A stretch of DNA of 64,000 nt from Trichopria drosophilae (GCA_030407085.1 CM059582.1:21155001-21219000), one strand, 5' to 3'. Positions 13,790 to 26,679 are shown, numbered from the stretch's first letter. Made by a program: numbers and translations. The notes: a model not told the origin generated them from the letters alone.

Positions 13790-15050
13790 GTTTTCGAGGT
13801 CGCTCTATGGTCAAAACATCTCAAAGAGATGACACCTAACCTCTATTTTTCAAAGCAATTTTGGAAAAATACTGATTTTTCATTCCTTTTTTTCCGTTTT
13901 CGGCATTTTAGGGGGAGGGGGGATTTTTCTATCATTACGAAATCTATTAGAAAAGTCTTCTCTATGCCTAAAGATAAGATCATACCTAATAAAAAGTTTC
14001 CAAATCGACTGTTTCAAAATGGCCGCTTTCGAAAATATTTACTGTTGATTTTTGCATTTCGATATATACAATTAATTTTTCATGCTTCCAAGGTGAGATA
14101 TAGTTTTAGGACTATTCAGGATTGCCGAATATTATCTCATTGTCAAAAATACAAAAATAAAGATAGCGGATCCATTATAGCAAAAGTCTGAAGCAGAAAT
14201 CAATTACTCTTAAAATAGTCTTCTGGAGTCCTCTTGTCGCAAGCGGAATCACTTGCGGCGAGTAGAAATCTTCTTACCGCAAGTCGAATAATCCTCTTGA
14301 TCATATGACAAGAGGATTTCCACTTGCGATAAGTAGACGGCTTAAGCGTGTTGTTTCTTCTGTTTTTTTTTTTGAATAAGGCAGATGGTGGTGTTCTGCT
14401 CAATCCCTAAGCGTTGGAGGAAGGCGAAACTGAGAATCTTAATTTATTTTGTTGTGTTTTTTTTGTGTTCTTTTTTTGTACTTTTATATATTTTGTCCTT
14501 TTTATTGGTAGTTCATTTTGCGCATAAGAAAGTATCTGGAGGAATAGGCTCTAATCATAAGAGTGAACAAATTCACCATAAGTGAAATTTCATTTCACTG
14601 ATGAGACAATCATTTTGTACAAAATTGGCATATATGTATGTATCCAGCGACCTCGAAAAACCCTTAATATAAGTACTTTCTGGCTTATTCGATAAGAAAC
14701 AATGATTTTTGCTTCATAGATCCACCATATTTAATATTGTAATATTGGCAATGAGATTGAAATCAACGACTTCGAAACCCCCATAAAAATATATTATGAA
14801 CTTGCAAGTACAAGAAAGTAATTGTAAATACCGAAATTCATAAAACTAGAGTAAATGATTTCGTTAGCGGCCATTTTGAAACCGACGATTTGAAAAATAA
14901 AATTTGTTTAGGTATAATTTTATTCCGTAGGCATCGAAAAAACAGTAAAATATTTTCCCTCTAAAAAATATAGAAGAAGAGAAGAAAAGAACTGAAAAAT
15001 CAGTAATTTTCCCAAATTTCTTTGAAAATTGAAGGTTAGGTGTAATTTTT
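13790..15050. mobile_element. Diverged foldback element, 1.25 kb
   Basis: The arms (about 13790-14170 and 14640-15050) are inverted and moderately diverged. They share ACACCTAACCT, AAATACTGATTTTTCA-like, ATGCCTA and GTTTCAAAATGGCCGCT segments. The centre (14200-14350) is a cluster of CTTGCGGNAAGT-like units and a hairpin. It encodes no protein. The GGCCGCCATTTTGAA-type motif links it to the element at 5803-6712. Confidence 0.6.
14290..14318. repeat. Hairpin with 10-bp perfect stem
   Basis: AATCCTCTTG and CAAGAGGATT form a perfect 10-bp stem around a 9-nt loop containing TCATATGA. It lies within a cluster of CCTCTTGTCGCAAGCGG-like units (14215-14345) at the centre of the foldback element. No function can be assigned. 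Confidence 0.5.
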
Positions 15051-16249
15051 TTTTTTATATTTCATTGTCATCAATATATTCATACAAAATTGATGGAGGA
15101 CATGCATTTTTTAGGAGTTTTATGATCGATTTCTAATAAAATCAACCACTTTTTAGTTACAACTGTTTATGATTCAAGACATCAGAAATTAATGTTCATT
15201 GAAGCATATGAAATACATTTATTTTATATTTCTATAATTTTGTTATTAAAAGAAAATTTGTTATTAATATTTTCAATTTTTTTTTGAACATTTTTCTCAG
15301 TACCGCTGACATGATTAAATAATAAAAATTATTCTGCGACAAAAAAGTATAATGAAAAACGCATTTATGTGATTTTTTTTCATAATCGTAATTGTTTTTT
15401 TAGTAGTGCCACATATTCTAGTACAAGTCAAAACCTTAATCTGTTACCAACTGATACAATTATTATATTCTTCTATTTCAAAATGTGTGTATAAGATAAA
15501 CATGAAATTACAGATAGAAAACTTATAGAAAAATAGACATTTCCACGTCTTTTAAACAAGTGTCTTCCTGTTTCTTTTTATTTTGTATTATGGTGATTTA
15601 TGGAATAATGAAAACTATTTTATTAATACGTCAATAATTTTTTGTATTTTCACCGTTATACGACATATTTCAATATTTTTCAATGTATTTATCAAATTTC
15701 AAAAAATGTTTTCCAATTATAAGTTCCCATATTTTTACTAAAGTCACTTTATGATTTTGCATTACGCAGCAGATATTTCGATAAATAATTAATAACATTC
15801 AGTCGTGTGACTTTCCGCAGTAAATTAAACATAATCTAGTGATAATATTAAACTGCTATGAAAACTCTATTAACACAGATTTAATTCAGGCTGAAGAGGA
15901 AATGGAGCAAAACTCGACCTTCATATTACCGTTAAAAAGTATTCTGGATTTTGCATCGATTTTTAGTAGTGCTGTTAGTCACTAGGAATTTCATAGCTTG
16001 TTTCTCCTTGTAGAGATTGTCTTTGTTGAAATACAATATATTTTGTAATTGTTTGCAGTCAAAATCTGTGGTCAAAATGAATAAAATCGGCCTCGAATTG
16101 AAAATGTAGTGAAAGCGTTCCCGAAGTGATTTTTTTCGAAATCTATATAAATTGTTTGTCAACATACATCACAAAAAGGTACTGTTCATATAATCAATAA
16201 TTTTATCATTTCTTTTTCAGGAAAAATTAAAAGAAAGAAGTTTTTCACC
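15051..16249 (+). promoter_or_regulatory. 5' flank and leader of peptidase gene 1
   Basis: No other gene is supported here. The last 150 bp match the region upstream of gene 3 (44880-44985), so the duplicated unit includes the leader. A good 3' splice site (TTTCTTTTTCAG ending at 16220) lies 29 nt before the start codon, with a GT donor at 16179, so a leader intron is likely, though its true donor could be further upstream. I cannot place the promoter. Confidence 0.4.
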
Positions 16250-19200
16250 ATGGGGAATTTGGCAATGTTGTTTTTATTTGGATTCTTACTGACCTCGTGT
16301 TATGCAGTACCCCTCACTGGTAAACAAAATATTTATGCCTTTGTGTATTTAAATTATTTTGGTATTAGTGCGCGATTAAAAACTCTAAATATTTTATTAT
16401 TTCAGAAATATACGAAGTCCGACACTACCCTGAAAGGGAACAAGAAGTTACTCAGAATGGCCCAGAAATCTGCCTGACACCGGAATGTGTCTTCACAGGT
16501 ATTGTTTTTCTATTAAAATGTATATCATACAAATTCTAGTATAATCTAAATTAAAAAGGCGTAAATCTGATCATGCAAATTCCTTTAATTCACTTCACTA
16601 TAGTTTTTTATTATTTATTTTCTCTTCCCAGTTTCACTAATCAGGATGTTGTATTTTGGATTTAAACATTATTAAAAACGTCAATAGTATGCTAGATAAT
16701 CAACTATACACAGGATTTTGCGAAGTCGAATAGTGATTTAGATGCATGATAGTCTTTTTTTACGAGACCTTCGAATCAGTCTCGTTTATACTTGAATTCC
16801 AAACCAACAGATAGGGAAATGGTTGCCTATGTTCATATATAAAAATATATAATTTTTGTATTAGAAAACATTTTGAAATATTATTTTATATAGTTGCATT
16901 ACCAAAATGTTTAGATATAATGCATTATGTAAAGAGGAGATGTAGAGATAATTTTTGTAGTTAGGACTTAAAATACCTTATGTTCTTCGAGTCTTCTACA
17001 TTTTCGTATTTAAACGAATTAATTTTTTAGCATCATCCGTATTGAAAAATATGGATTCATCTGTTGATCCATGTGACAACTTCTACTCATTCGCTTGTGG
17101 AAATTTCGTTAAGTCAAGAGAAATTCCTGATGACAAAACTCTCATCAATATGTTCAATGAGATAACGGATACTGTGCAGTTAAATTTGCGCAAAGCTTTA
17201 GACGTTAAAAACAAGAATGATTTGAAAACTTTTAAGGATCTGAAAAACTTTTATGACGTGTGCATGGATGAAAGTAAGTACGCATATTCGTAATTGTTTT
17301 TATCACAATATTAGTAATCTCATTTAGAATGTGTTAATAAGTAATGAATACAGTTACCAGTCAAATTTATACTTTTTTTGTACAAATTTGATTTGGTCCT
17401 TATACATTTCAAAAAATTATTTCAGTATTTATGATATAGTCAAATTCAAGTTCATGTTTCAAATTTTTGACTATGAATGTGTTACAATCGTTTTTCCATA
17501 CGAATTTTCGTTTTGTATAGATTTGATCGAGAAACAAGGTAAAGCACCGCTACTAAAAATTCTGAAGAAACTAGGTGGATGGCCCGTAATCCTTGGTGAC
17601 AAATGGGATGAAGACTCATTTAATTGGTTAGACGTCATGACCAAACACAGGAAACTTGGATTCTCACATAACAGCTTTTTGTCAGTTGGAGTTTCAGCTG
17701 ATCTGAAAAATTCTTCAAAACTCATAATTGAGGTAATATTAGTTAATTTCATAAAATTCACATACCGGCAAAATCACGACCTCACCAGGACAAAAAATTT
17801 TAAGCAGCTATTCTGACATATTTTCGTCTCCTAATTACGAATAAGATAATAAATGTTTGTCGCCAGATTACTATTTCTCAATGGAAATGTAAAAAACTAA
17901 AAAAAAACACGTGTTTTCTGTTTTTCTGAGACTAAAATATGTCAGGCCGCGAAATCTATTATCATAGCAGTCATCAAGCAAAAAAAATACGTCAGAAAAT
18001 GTCCGTTTTGGCAGTCGAAAATTCACTTTTTAATTTACCAGACAATTTTTGTGCAATAAGGACGGTTTTACTCATTGTAATTTGCTGTTAAATATCGAAA
18101 ACGACAAATTTTATATAGTATTAAGTGGAAACATTAATTTATTTTATTGTGTGGAATAATCAGCTGCAATTTGTTAAATGTAGAATATTATATATTTTAT
18201 AATCTAACTAATATTTAGTAAATTAAATTACAGATCGACCAGGCATCATTAGGGATCGCTCGTGAATATTTGGTACTTGGAATTAAAGACAATATCTTAG
18301 TAGCTTACCTGAAATACATGGTGGATTTGGCAGTTCTTCTTGGTGCTGAAGTAAACCAGGCAATTGAGGAGCTTAGGGATGCATTGATCTTTGAAATAAA
18401 ATTGGCGACAGTAAGTATAAAATTTCTATTTTTCGTCGCCCTCTTCGACTGAAATTCCATAAAATGAAATTCAAGCTAGACATGTCGGTAGATCAAATCG
18501 AATATCTTGCAAGATTTTATGAATTGAAAGTTTAGTTAGATGTGACCATAATCAAAATAATTATATTACGAAATATTTTTTATATAGTTCTCAAAAACTA
18601 AGTTTGAAATGATCAACTTTAATTTCAGATCACCTTACCAAGTGAGGAACGCCGTAACGCAACTGCCCTTTATCACGTAATGACTGTTCGGGAACTTACG
18701 AATAAATTCCCAGCCATTCCATGGAAGGACTACATCAACAAGTTATTATATCCAGTAGAAAAAGTGTCTGATCATGACCTCGTAAATGTCGCAGTACCCA
18801 AATTTATTACTGACTTATTAAAGCTACTCGATGAAACTCCAAAAAGGATTCAAGCTAACTATGCCAAATGGGGACTTGTGTCATCAGCCGCTTCTTACTT
18901 GACAAAAGATATGCGTAAAGCCCAATTAGCTTTTTCCAGTGTACTTACCGGCCAGACTCGAGACAAGCCAAGATGGAAAGAATGCATTTCCGACTCATCC
19001 AGTTATATGCCACTAGGAATTGGAGCGCTCTTCGTTCGAAACTTTTTCCACGAGACCGTCAAGAGAAACGCATTGGAAATGGTGTCCGATATACGCAACG
19101 TATTCCAGCACATCCTGAAAAAGGTAAATTAATTTAAAACCTGAATACGGTTATAAAGCTTATGTAATATATAGTAAATATGCTATTGTGATATAATTTT

Positions 19201-21079
19201 CATTTATTTTATTGAAAATTAGAGACTAACTTTTAGATTAGGGATGGTATTAAGGTATTATGTCATAAATATGACAAACGGTTTACCAAAATAAAATTTA
19301 ATAGTACCTATGCTTTAAAAATCTATGAATGTAATTGATTTTTAATAATGAAGAAATGTTATGATCCATCGATATAAATTCTCCAAAGATTGATGAAGAT
19401 TCAAAGTTTCTTGTTGCATTAAGATTTGAAGGATTTAAAAGTATAATCGTTTGATAGAGAGACTAAAATCTGTTAATGATTTGAAGAAAAATAAAAATTC
19501 GGTAAGAAATCCTTGAATCCGCCATCTTAATGAATTTTAGAATGAAATCTAGGTTATCAAAGAATTTGGTTATAATTCTAGTGAAACATCCAAACGGGGT
19601 TAAACGTCATAGTATATAAATCGTTATTTCCTTTCAATGCTTTTTCTAATCTCATACAAGTTTAAACAAAATAGTAATTGATACTACAAATTCTACGATA
19701 TAAAAAATTCTATAATATTTACTTTTTATGAAGAGATTTTTTACTGCTGTAAGATGGAAACTTACAAATTGGTTTTCACATTAAATAAGGGCTCAATCTC
19801 ACATTTTAGAGCGCAGAATGCACAACATGTAATCCAAGTAAAAGAAATTAATGATTTGAACTCTTTCTACTATGATCACATTACCGTAATGATTATAATA
19901 ACAACAGTCATGTGTTGTATACAAAACAATAATAATTTATTTATCTTCAGATTGACTGGATGGACGATGAAACAAAAAAAAGCGCCTTGGAAAAAGCAGT
20001 CTCTATGATAGCTCATATCGCCTACCCCGAAGAATTACTTGACGACAACAAAGTGGAAAACTATCACGCGGAGCTAACAATTAATCCCACGAATTTCTTG
20101 GAAGCTGCTCTTAATCTTACAATCTTTGAAACCGAAAAAACATTCAAGAGATTCCGGAAACCCTTCAACAAGACTGACTGGATTGATCACGGTGCTGCTT
20201 CCGTTGTAAATGCCTTCTATTCTCCGACTGAAAATAGCATTCGTAAGTACATTAACAAAAATTACTTTAGCAATTCTATTGATCCCAAAGATATGCATAT
20301 AGTACCTTAATAAAGTCAATTAACTGTTCTAAATTGAAATAAATACTCATTGTTCCAGAATTCCCTGCCGGTATTTTACAAGGTATATTTTTCAATGGTG
20401 AGAGGCCCAAGTACATGAACTACGGAGGTATTGGCTCTGTAATAGGACATGAAATTACTCATGGATTCGACGACCAGGGACGCGATTTCGACAAAGACGG
20501 AAATCTCGTCGATTGGTGGAATCCAAGCACGAAATCAGAGTTTTTGGTAAAGGCGCAGTGTATTATTGACCAATACAGCAACTTTACAGTGAAAGAAATT
20601 GATCTCAATGTAAGTAGTTAAATATTCTCACTAATTCTCAAAATTAATAAATGCATGAGAAGAAATTAAATAAAATAACAAATGTAGTAGATACTGAACA
20701 TTTTAATTGGAGTAATAAAACTTATGCCTACAATTTGCAGCTCAACGGGATCAACACTCAAGGAGAAAATATCGCCGACAATGGTGGAGTCAAAGAAGCA
20801 TATTTAGCATATAATGAATGGGTAAAACGTAACGGCGTCGAACCTCAATTACCCGGTCTTAACTACACCGGGCAACAAATGTTTTGGATCAGTGCAGCCA
20901 ATGTTTGGTGCACTAAATACAGGCCAGAAGCTTTAAGGCAAAGAGTGCTAACGGATCCCCACAGTCCTGGAGAATTCCGAGTGATTGGTCCATTCACGAA
21001 TAGACCTGAATTCGCTGCAGATTTTAACTGCCCCCTTGGATCGAAGATGAATCCAGTAAACAAGTGTTCTGTGTGGTAA
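16250..21079 (+). CDS. Secreted neprilysin-like M13 metallopeptidase, gene 1
   Basis: Nine exons: 16250-16319, 16406-16498, 17031-17273, 17521-17732, 18234-18410, 18629-19123, 19951-20242, 20359-20609, 20741-21079. All junctions are GT-AG and the sum is 2172 nt (723 aa). The protein starts with a signal peptide ([19 protein letters not shown]), so it is likely secreted, unlike membrane-anchored neprilysin. Exon 3 holds the M13 N-terminal motif [13 protein letters not shown]. Exon 7 holds substrate-binding NAFYSP, exon 8 the zinc motif HEITH ([13 protein letters not shown]), exon 9 the third zinc ligand in ENIAD, then DPHSPGEFR and the C-terminal KCSVW. Length fits M13 peptidases, which cleave short peptides on the amino side of hydrophobic residues. 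No stop or frameshift is present. It is the best-preserved copy of the younger pair (genes 1 and 3). A venom role is only an inference. Confidence 0.92.
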
Positions 21080-21239
21080 TATCTGCTGGTCAGAGATGTT
21101 AATGGACGATGTGAATCCAAGCATGACATTAGAGTATGAATCCTCATTTTGGATATGAGAAGAACAAATATCAAGTTGCCGATATGAGGATTTTCGATTG
21201 TTCGTTGTATACAAAATATGTACATAATTTTCAATATAA

Positions 21240-21245
21240 AATAAA
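21240..21245 (+). terminator. Polyadenylation signal, gene 1
   Basis: AATAAA 161 nt after the stop codon of gene 1. The 3' untranslated region up to here is homologous to that of gene 3. Confidence 0.6.
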
Positions 21246-22489
21246 GATGCACATATATTGATACATTAGGTTTTAAAATAACAAAAGCGTGATTTTTCTT
21301 TGTAGTTCCATCCCTCTAAGATTGAATTATGAAATGATTAGCTGGATAAAATACCTGCAAGCAATTGGAATCTTTCTTGTTATTCCATTGACTGGATATT
21401 TATGTTTCTTTTGGAACATGTGTTCTATGATAATTTTCATCATTAATAATGAAAATTATACAGGGCTATGTTTAGGGGCATACATTATACAATCAAAGTG
21501 CATACCAAGTTTGAATATTTAAACTACTGTAACTAAACTTTCAAATTTCAATTTAAAAAAACGTAAGAAAAGAAATTGAATAGAATACAAAATTTAAATT
21601 AAATTGAGGATTACTTCAACTCAACAATGGCATTTTTCCTATTTTTAATACGAATACGAAATGATAAAGCACGTCATAGATGATAAAGACTCAAATTTCA
21701 TGGAATGTGAAAGATAGCCTAATATATCTAAAGTTTTACACATTCGGCTTTTAAATTTATAAATGTATTTTCGAAGCGTCATTCCATTCTATCATTTAAA
21801 ATTGCGTATTTCTCTGATTTAGTCTGCATTTTAATTCCCTTTTCTCCGATTTTGAGGAAATCGGTTCAGAAACGAGCGAGAATTAGCAAGAATACATTTC
21901 TATAGTATGATTCGCGTTGTTATCTTCGAGATTGAAGTTGTAATCACTTTGGATTCTGCTTAAACTATACGCTTTTTAATGAAAACGCGGCGTCAGAAAA
22001 ATCGAATTTGATTAAAAGATCGAGTCAGTGTTTAGCAAGCCTTCAACGGGCAAAAGATATTTCATAACTAAAACCATCCTAAATAAATTGTTTTTAGTTA
22101 CTTTTACGAGTTAGTTACTTTAATTCCAGCTAGTCGTAATAGTACATTGTGTTTGTAAGGCAGAAATGAAATAAATTATTCGGTGTAAGAGGGTCGTAGG
22201 AGCGCAAACTACTTAATTATATTTAATAAACTGCTTAAGTCGCATGAAATGACCCGTTTAAGTAAATAGAATGTTTTCATATTTTATGCAGGTCGTGGAA
22301 TGAAAAATTCGAACTGGTGACAAACACGGCTCGAAAGCCATTTCCTCCAAAATCTTAAATCTTTCTGTCTCAATGTTACATTCAAGTGTTACGATTCTAT
22401 ATTGATTGTGGTCAGTTCGTGGATAAACAACCGCATGTAAATAAATTATATGACAAAATTAACTTATCTACAGATTTAGAAAACTGTTT
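21246..22489. other. Intergenic, no gene seen
   Basis: AT-rich sequence between gene 1 and the LINE relic. Nothing with coding character or clear repeat structure was found. Confidence 0.5.
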
Positions 22490-25400
22490 CGGCAGGCTGC
22501 CCCTCGGCTTCTGGGAGGGAGGACCCCAGCAATGGTAAGCAATGGTAACTGACATCGACGACGAGGACTTAGGTGGCAGGATATGCGACGCCTGACGGAG
22601 GCACCCCGGGCACGAACTTAGAAACCTATTTGCGAGAAGTGGGAAGGTGATGGGGAAGAAGTCTCATGAAATATCCTCTGGGAACGTGCAGGCGCGATGG
22701 CGAATGGAGGCCGACAACATCGGATCTTCGTATTGCAGGAGCAAACCAAATCTGGGCAGAATTGGATCACATCAGGCGAAAGTGGAGGAGGCGGCTCTAG
22801 CCATCTTCATTGACCTAGTGAACAAAGTAAATGAGACCATTTGAGAAAAAAAAAGCGTCAATGGTTCTCATGAGCACGAGAATAAAGTGCTGCCTGGATG
22901 CCCGGAAGCAGCTCGACCCAGAAAGGACAATAAAGACTTCATCAGCCGTCTTGGCAGAGGAAGCTGCCTACTGACAGGAAGCAAATAGGGAGGAGAATAG
23001 GAACTCGGAGCGATGAAGGCAGCGTACACGGTGCGAGGTACGAATTGGATCATGGGATCGGAGTAATATGCAGCGCCCCAGTTCCATCGAGAAACGTAAG
23101 ACTGCGAGGGGAGGATAGATGGCAGGTAGCCGATCGTAGGAGAAGAGTGCCCGAGGAGAACGGAATATCAGCCGCCAGACAGATGGAAGCAAAAGACTAG
23201 AACCGATTTGGTTGGGGGTGTTGGACCCACGCCGTATCCTCCTCCTAGGCGGAAAGTGCGTACTAGGTAGGACGTAGCAGTGGTCATCGCTTGCAAAGAG
23301 CCGACGCAGCGGAGCAATGAAGAGCACGTCCTGCTTTTACAGGTCGGAAGACGAAATGTGCAAGCCGGCAGGCTACCAGCTGCAATATCAGGACATTGGG
23401 AGAGATGACGAGGTCGGGCCTTAGCCACTGATATAGAAATAAGAGACACGGTGACGACGGCAGAGGAATTTGTGGCTGCGATTGCCCAGTAGGAAGATCT
23501 TAAAAAGGCAAAGGTTGGAGCGATGTGGGGGGCTTTCGGCGGCAAAAAATCGCTGAACAGGCTAAAATTTATATGGGTCTGGTACCATGCTGACTCTTGC
23601 GAAGATCGGAAGTAAAAAAGAGCCACTGCTGCATGGGCTTCTGACATATTGTGGCCAAGTGACGGTACACCACCGATCGCGGCAGATGATGCCGCATGTG
23701 CGGTGTAGAGGGACAAGTAGCAGCAGTGTGCACGCAGCTGCCGAGCTGCTTCCCGTATCAGGTTTTGGGGTTTCCATACACAGATCACTGTCTCGGGAGC
23801 GCAAGATGCGCTGCGTAGCTAATGGCAAGGAGGGGGACACAATATCGACATTATTTCAAATAAACATTTACCACTGCGCACTAGCGTAAAAACTCATGCT
23901 GAACGTAACGTCGGCAAAAGGTGCGGACATTTTACTTCTGTCAGAGCAACATCGCCAACTGCAGGATGGAAGTCAGCGATGATGATGGAACAACAGACAT
24001 ATATGTTCGAAACAGGCTTGCCGTACGCGAGATGGGGAGTGGTAGCAGGGGCTATGCGTGGTCGCGAGTGAGCAACACATCCAATCCTGCTGTCTGTCAC
24101 TGAACTCTGCCATTGTTGACTACAAGTTGATTATAAACGACCTCGAAAGTAGTATCAGGGGAGACTTGCGCGAAGACATGGTTGCTGGAGACATCAACGG
24201 ATCAGTCATTAGAGCAATAGAGCCACCGATGAGGACAAAGGAGGAAGGATGCTTCTGGACCTCGCGGCGCGACCACGGCAGAGCCTGTTCAACCTCAAAC
24301 CAACATTTGAGCGTCGGTAAGAAGAATCTTCATTGTTCCCTGATGTCACCTTGGCGAAGAGACGGCTGGTACGTACAGCAGGCCGGGTAGCAGGATAGAT
24401 CTCGAGGAGGACGAGATCCGCAGCGACCGCCCGACACTATATATACATATAGTCTTCGATATGGGCGTGCAAGTAGAATTGCTGCGAGGAGATGGTGGAT
24501 TATCTCTAGGATCGATCATCAGAAGCTAGAGGCACATCTTGAGGGCTGGATCTGTACAAATTATTACTGGCGACGTATAAAGAAGCCTGTAGGGAACTCC
24601 GTTTAGTGTTTTGAGGTGTCTATAATAATTTTAAATTCTTTTTTAAGAGGAGAAAAATAACAACTATTTATTAGACATTGGTACACTAATCAATTGCGAC
24701 AGTTTTCACAATACATTAATGCCGGTTTCGATTTAGTGAATCTGATGGCCGGTGTATCGAAAAGTTTTCGGAAGACTTCTCGCAATTTTGCTTTCTTTCG
24801 TGCGATACGAACTGCAGGTGGCGTCCCTGGCGGCGTATGCGGTGAGAAGGTGGCGTTGTCGGGTGGAGTAGCCGCGATAGCCGGGACCTGAAGACGTAGG
24901 TTCCCGTTATCCGCTGACGGTGGACCAGGATGCTGCTTCTCGCCGCCTTTTGTGATCCGGACCGCTGTGCAGACCCTAAGACGAGGTCGGAAGATGAAAT
25001 TGGCTGTTGGCCGGCCTGCGGTGGTGAAGATCGCCGGAGCCGGATGCTGACTGGTTTCCGCCTGGTGCGTCGGGGTTGCATCCGCTGTCTATTGGAAGGA
25101 AAGGAAAGAGCCAAAAAAGTTTATCGCCGGAATTTGCTTCCTTAATTCCTTCGAGGGAAAGGCGATGTTGGAGAAAGGTTCCCCTGTGCTCGATTGACTC
25201 AAAAAATGTCGATCGAGCAGAAGCTGGTTAGATCGTCCCAATGAATTCCTTGTGACTACTGAAGAACGCACTTCTCTTGTGGATTTGAGCCCCTGTAAAG
25301 TCGACGTTGGGCAACCCGCCATACACATATGTATGCGTGGTTGTCGTTCATCACGGGGTTGAATATTACTTGTTAATGACGCTTACATGTATATGGACGC

Positions 25401-26030
25401 TACATCCGAAATTCCATCGGAAACAGTAAGAGAGCTGGATGCGATTAAAAGCGGAAGCTGATTTGTGCTCCCTGGGGCAGTCTTTATAAGACCATAATGG
25501 GAAATTTCAGTGTTTTCAGCTGCAAGGCGAGCTTAAAGACGCAAAGTTTGTTAAGAGGGTTGTTGGTGCCCTCTTGCAAGAGGACTATAGAAGAGGAGTG
25601 GACAACACACCACCAGCATCGTTCACAGAGGAAGAGCACGCGGCAGCCTAGAACGGTTAAGGGCAGACAGAGCGCCGGGACCTTATTGGGTGCCCGCAAA
25701 ATCGTGGCTAGCGCCAATGGGTGCTGTGAATCATCCCAGATATTCAGGACTAGTACAGCACGGGGAGGCGTGATATCATCTAATGCAGGCCGTGACCGGT
25801 CATGGCATGTTCGATACATTCCTGTCCAAAATTAGGAAAACTGAGAACGGACGTTGCGAATCGGGTAGATGACAAAATAATGTTCTCACTAGCTAATAAC
25901 TGCTATACTAAACGGGGTGGTAAGCAATCAATTCCGTGGAGATGAATCAACCGGCGTTGGAGGGGGGTTTAGTCGGTGTGAGTGCCACAATCTCTGAGGG
26001 AAAAGATTCTAATATTTTATGGTAACACAC
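22490..26030 (+). pseudogene. Decayed R1-clade non-LTR retrotransposon
   Basis: A GC-rich island in AT-rich DNA whose translated fragments, spread over all three forward frames with many stops, follow the R1-type order. ORF1 remains run from 22.6 kb to a CCHC-like knuckle near 23.69 kb (CRMCGVEGQVAAVC, with Gln at the usual His). The ORF2 endonuclease begins near 23.85 kb (NIYHCALA, then DILLLSEQHRQ and GDINGS). The linker before the reverse transcriptase includes LLLATYKEACRELR (about 24.57 kb), YKTIMGNF (25.49 kb), IEEEW and RAPGP-like remains (25.6-25.7 kb). The reverse transcriptase core is missing, so the copy is truncated. A second insertion (24607-25404) splits it. Dead element, not a host gene. 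Confidence 0.72.
24607..25404 (-). mobile_element. Probable solo LTR inside the R1 relic
   Basis: This segment interrupts the R1 linker: coding similarity stops after RELR on the left and resumes with SKRAGC on the right. On the minus strand it starts TGTAGCGTCC, ends CTCAAAACA and has AATAAA near its end, as expected of an LTR of about 798 bp. No convincing target duplication is seen at the flanks (TTTAG and TCCGA), so the exact borders are uncertain. It encodes nothing recognisable. Confidence 0.45.
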
Positions 26031-26444
26031 TCCGTTTTTTGTTTTGTGATGAAAGATTGTTTAGAAAAGACATATATGTATGTTGAAAAGTCGGATATGG
26101 AAATGGAATGGCTATGGTTTATGGAAAATTAATGCGTTGAGTAATCTTGGTTCATCAAAATATCTATCCCTCTTATTAACTATTAACAAAACGATAAATG
26201 ACTGATCCTAAGTTCTGTTTCTATGTAAAAGACTTCAACTTATGAACCTCTGAAAAGAAATTCACGAATGAGCTAAACACTCTGGATTTGAATACTTCGC
26301 TGATCGCTGAGTATTCCTTTATATCTTTATTATCTGAGCAAATTTCACAGTCTTCTTCAAATTTTAGCGAACAATCAATAAAAAGTGTTGTATTTAGAAT
26401 ATTTTTAAAATGTTCTTTCGTGTATATTCTGTTCACAAGAATTA
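26031..26444. other. Non-coding spacer
   Basis: AT-rich sequence between the R1 relic and the next MITE; no gene supported. Confidence 0.5.
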
Positions 26445-26679
26445 CAGTAAGATCTCCCTTGATAGGATGGGTCGGTTCTCGGCCGCGTGAGGGATGGTAT
26501 CGTTCCCCTTCTACTGCGGCGTTTAGCGCTGGGCCAGTGTACTACGCACATGCGCAATGTCACATATACACATGAGTGGCGGGTCGGGGAGGCACGTGTT
26601 CTCCCAAAAAGAGAACGGCATCTGGCCGCTCAACAGGATGATCCCTTAAAGAGAAAGCCCATCAAGGGAGAGATTACTG
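26445..26679. mobile_element. Tc1/mariner-type MITE, 235 bp
   Basis: The ends CAGTAAGATCTCCCTTGAT and (complement of the right end) CAGTAATCTCTCCCTTGAT are inverted repeats flanked on both sides by TA, the target duplication of Tc1/mariner elements, whose ends commonly begin CAGT. The interior is GC-rich and non-coding. Confidence 0.7.

Noticed and set aside
13769..14191. 140-aa forward frame
   Set aside because: It lies in an arm of the foldback element, has no motif, and the opposite arm does not keep the frame.
17331..17816. 161-aa frame starting in intron 3 of gene 1 as an alternative first exon
   Set aside because: The part before 17521 is intronic AT-rich sequence with no similarity in genes 2 or 3; the conserved coding part begins exactly at the acceptor.
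20863..21252. 129-aa minus-strand frame across the last exon of gene 1
   Set aside because: It is a shadow of the conserved peptidase exon; the forward frame carries the M13 motifs.
23168..23788. 206-aa open frame on the minus strand
   Set aside because: It is antisense to the R1 LINE relic, Ser/Ala-rich without recognisable domains, and open only because of local GC content.
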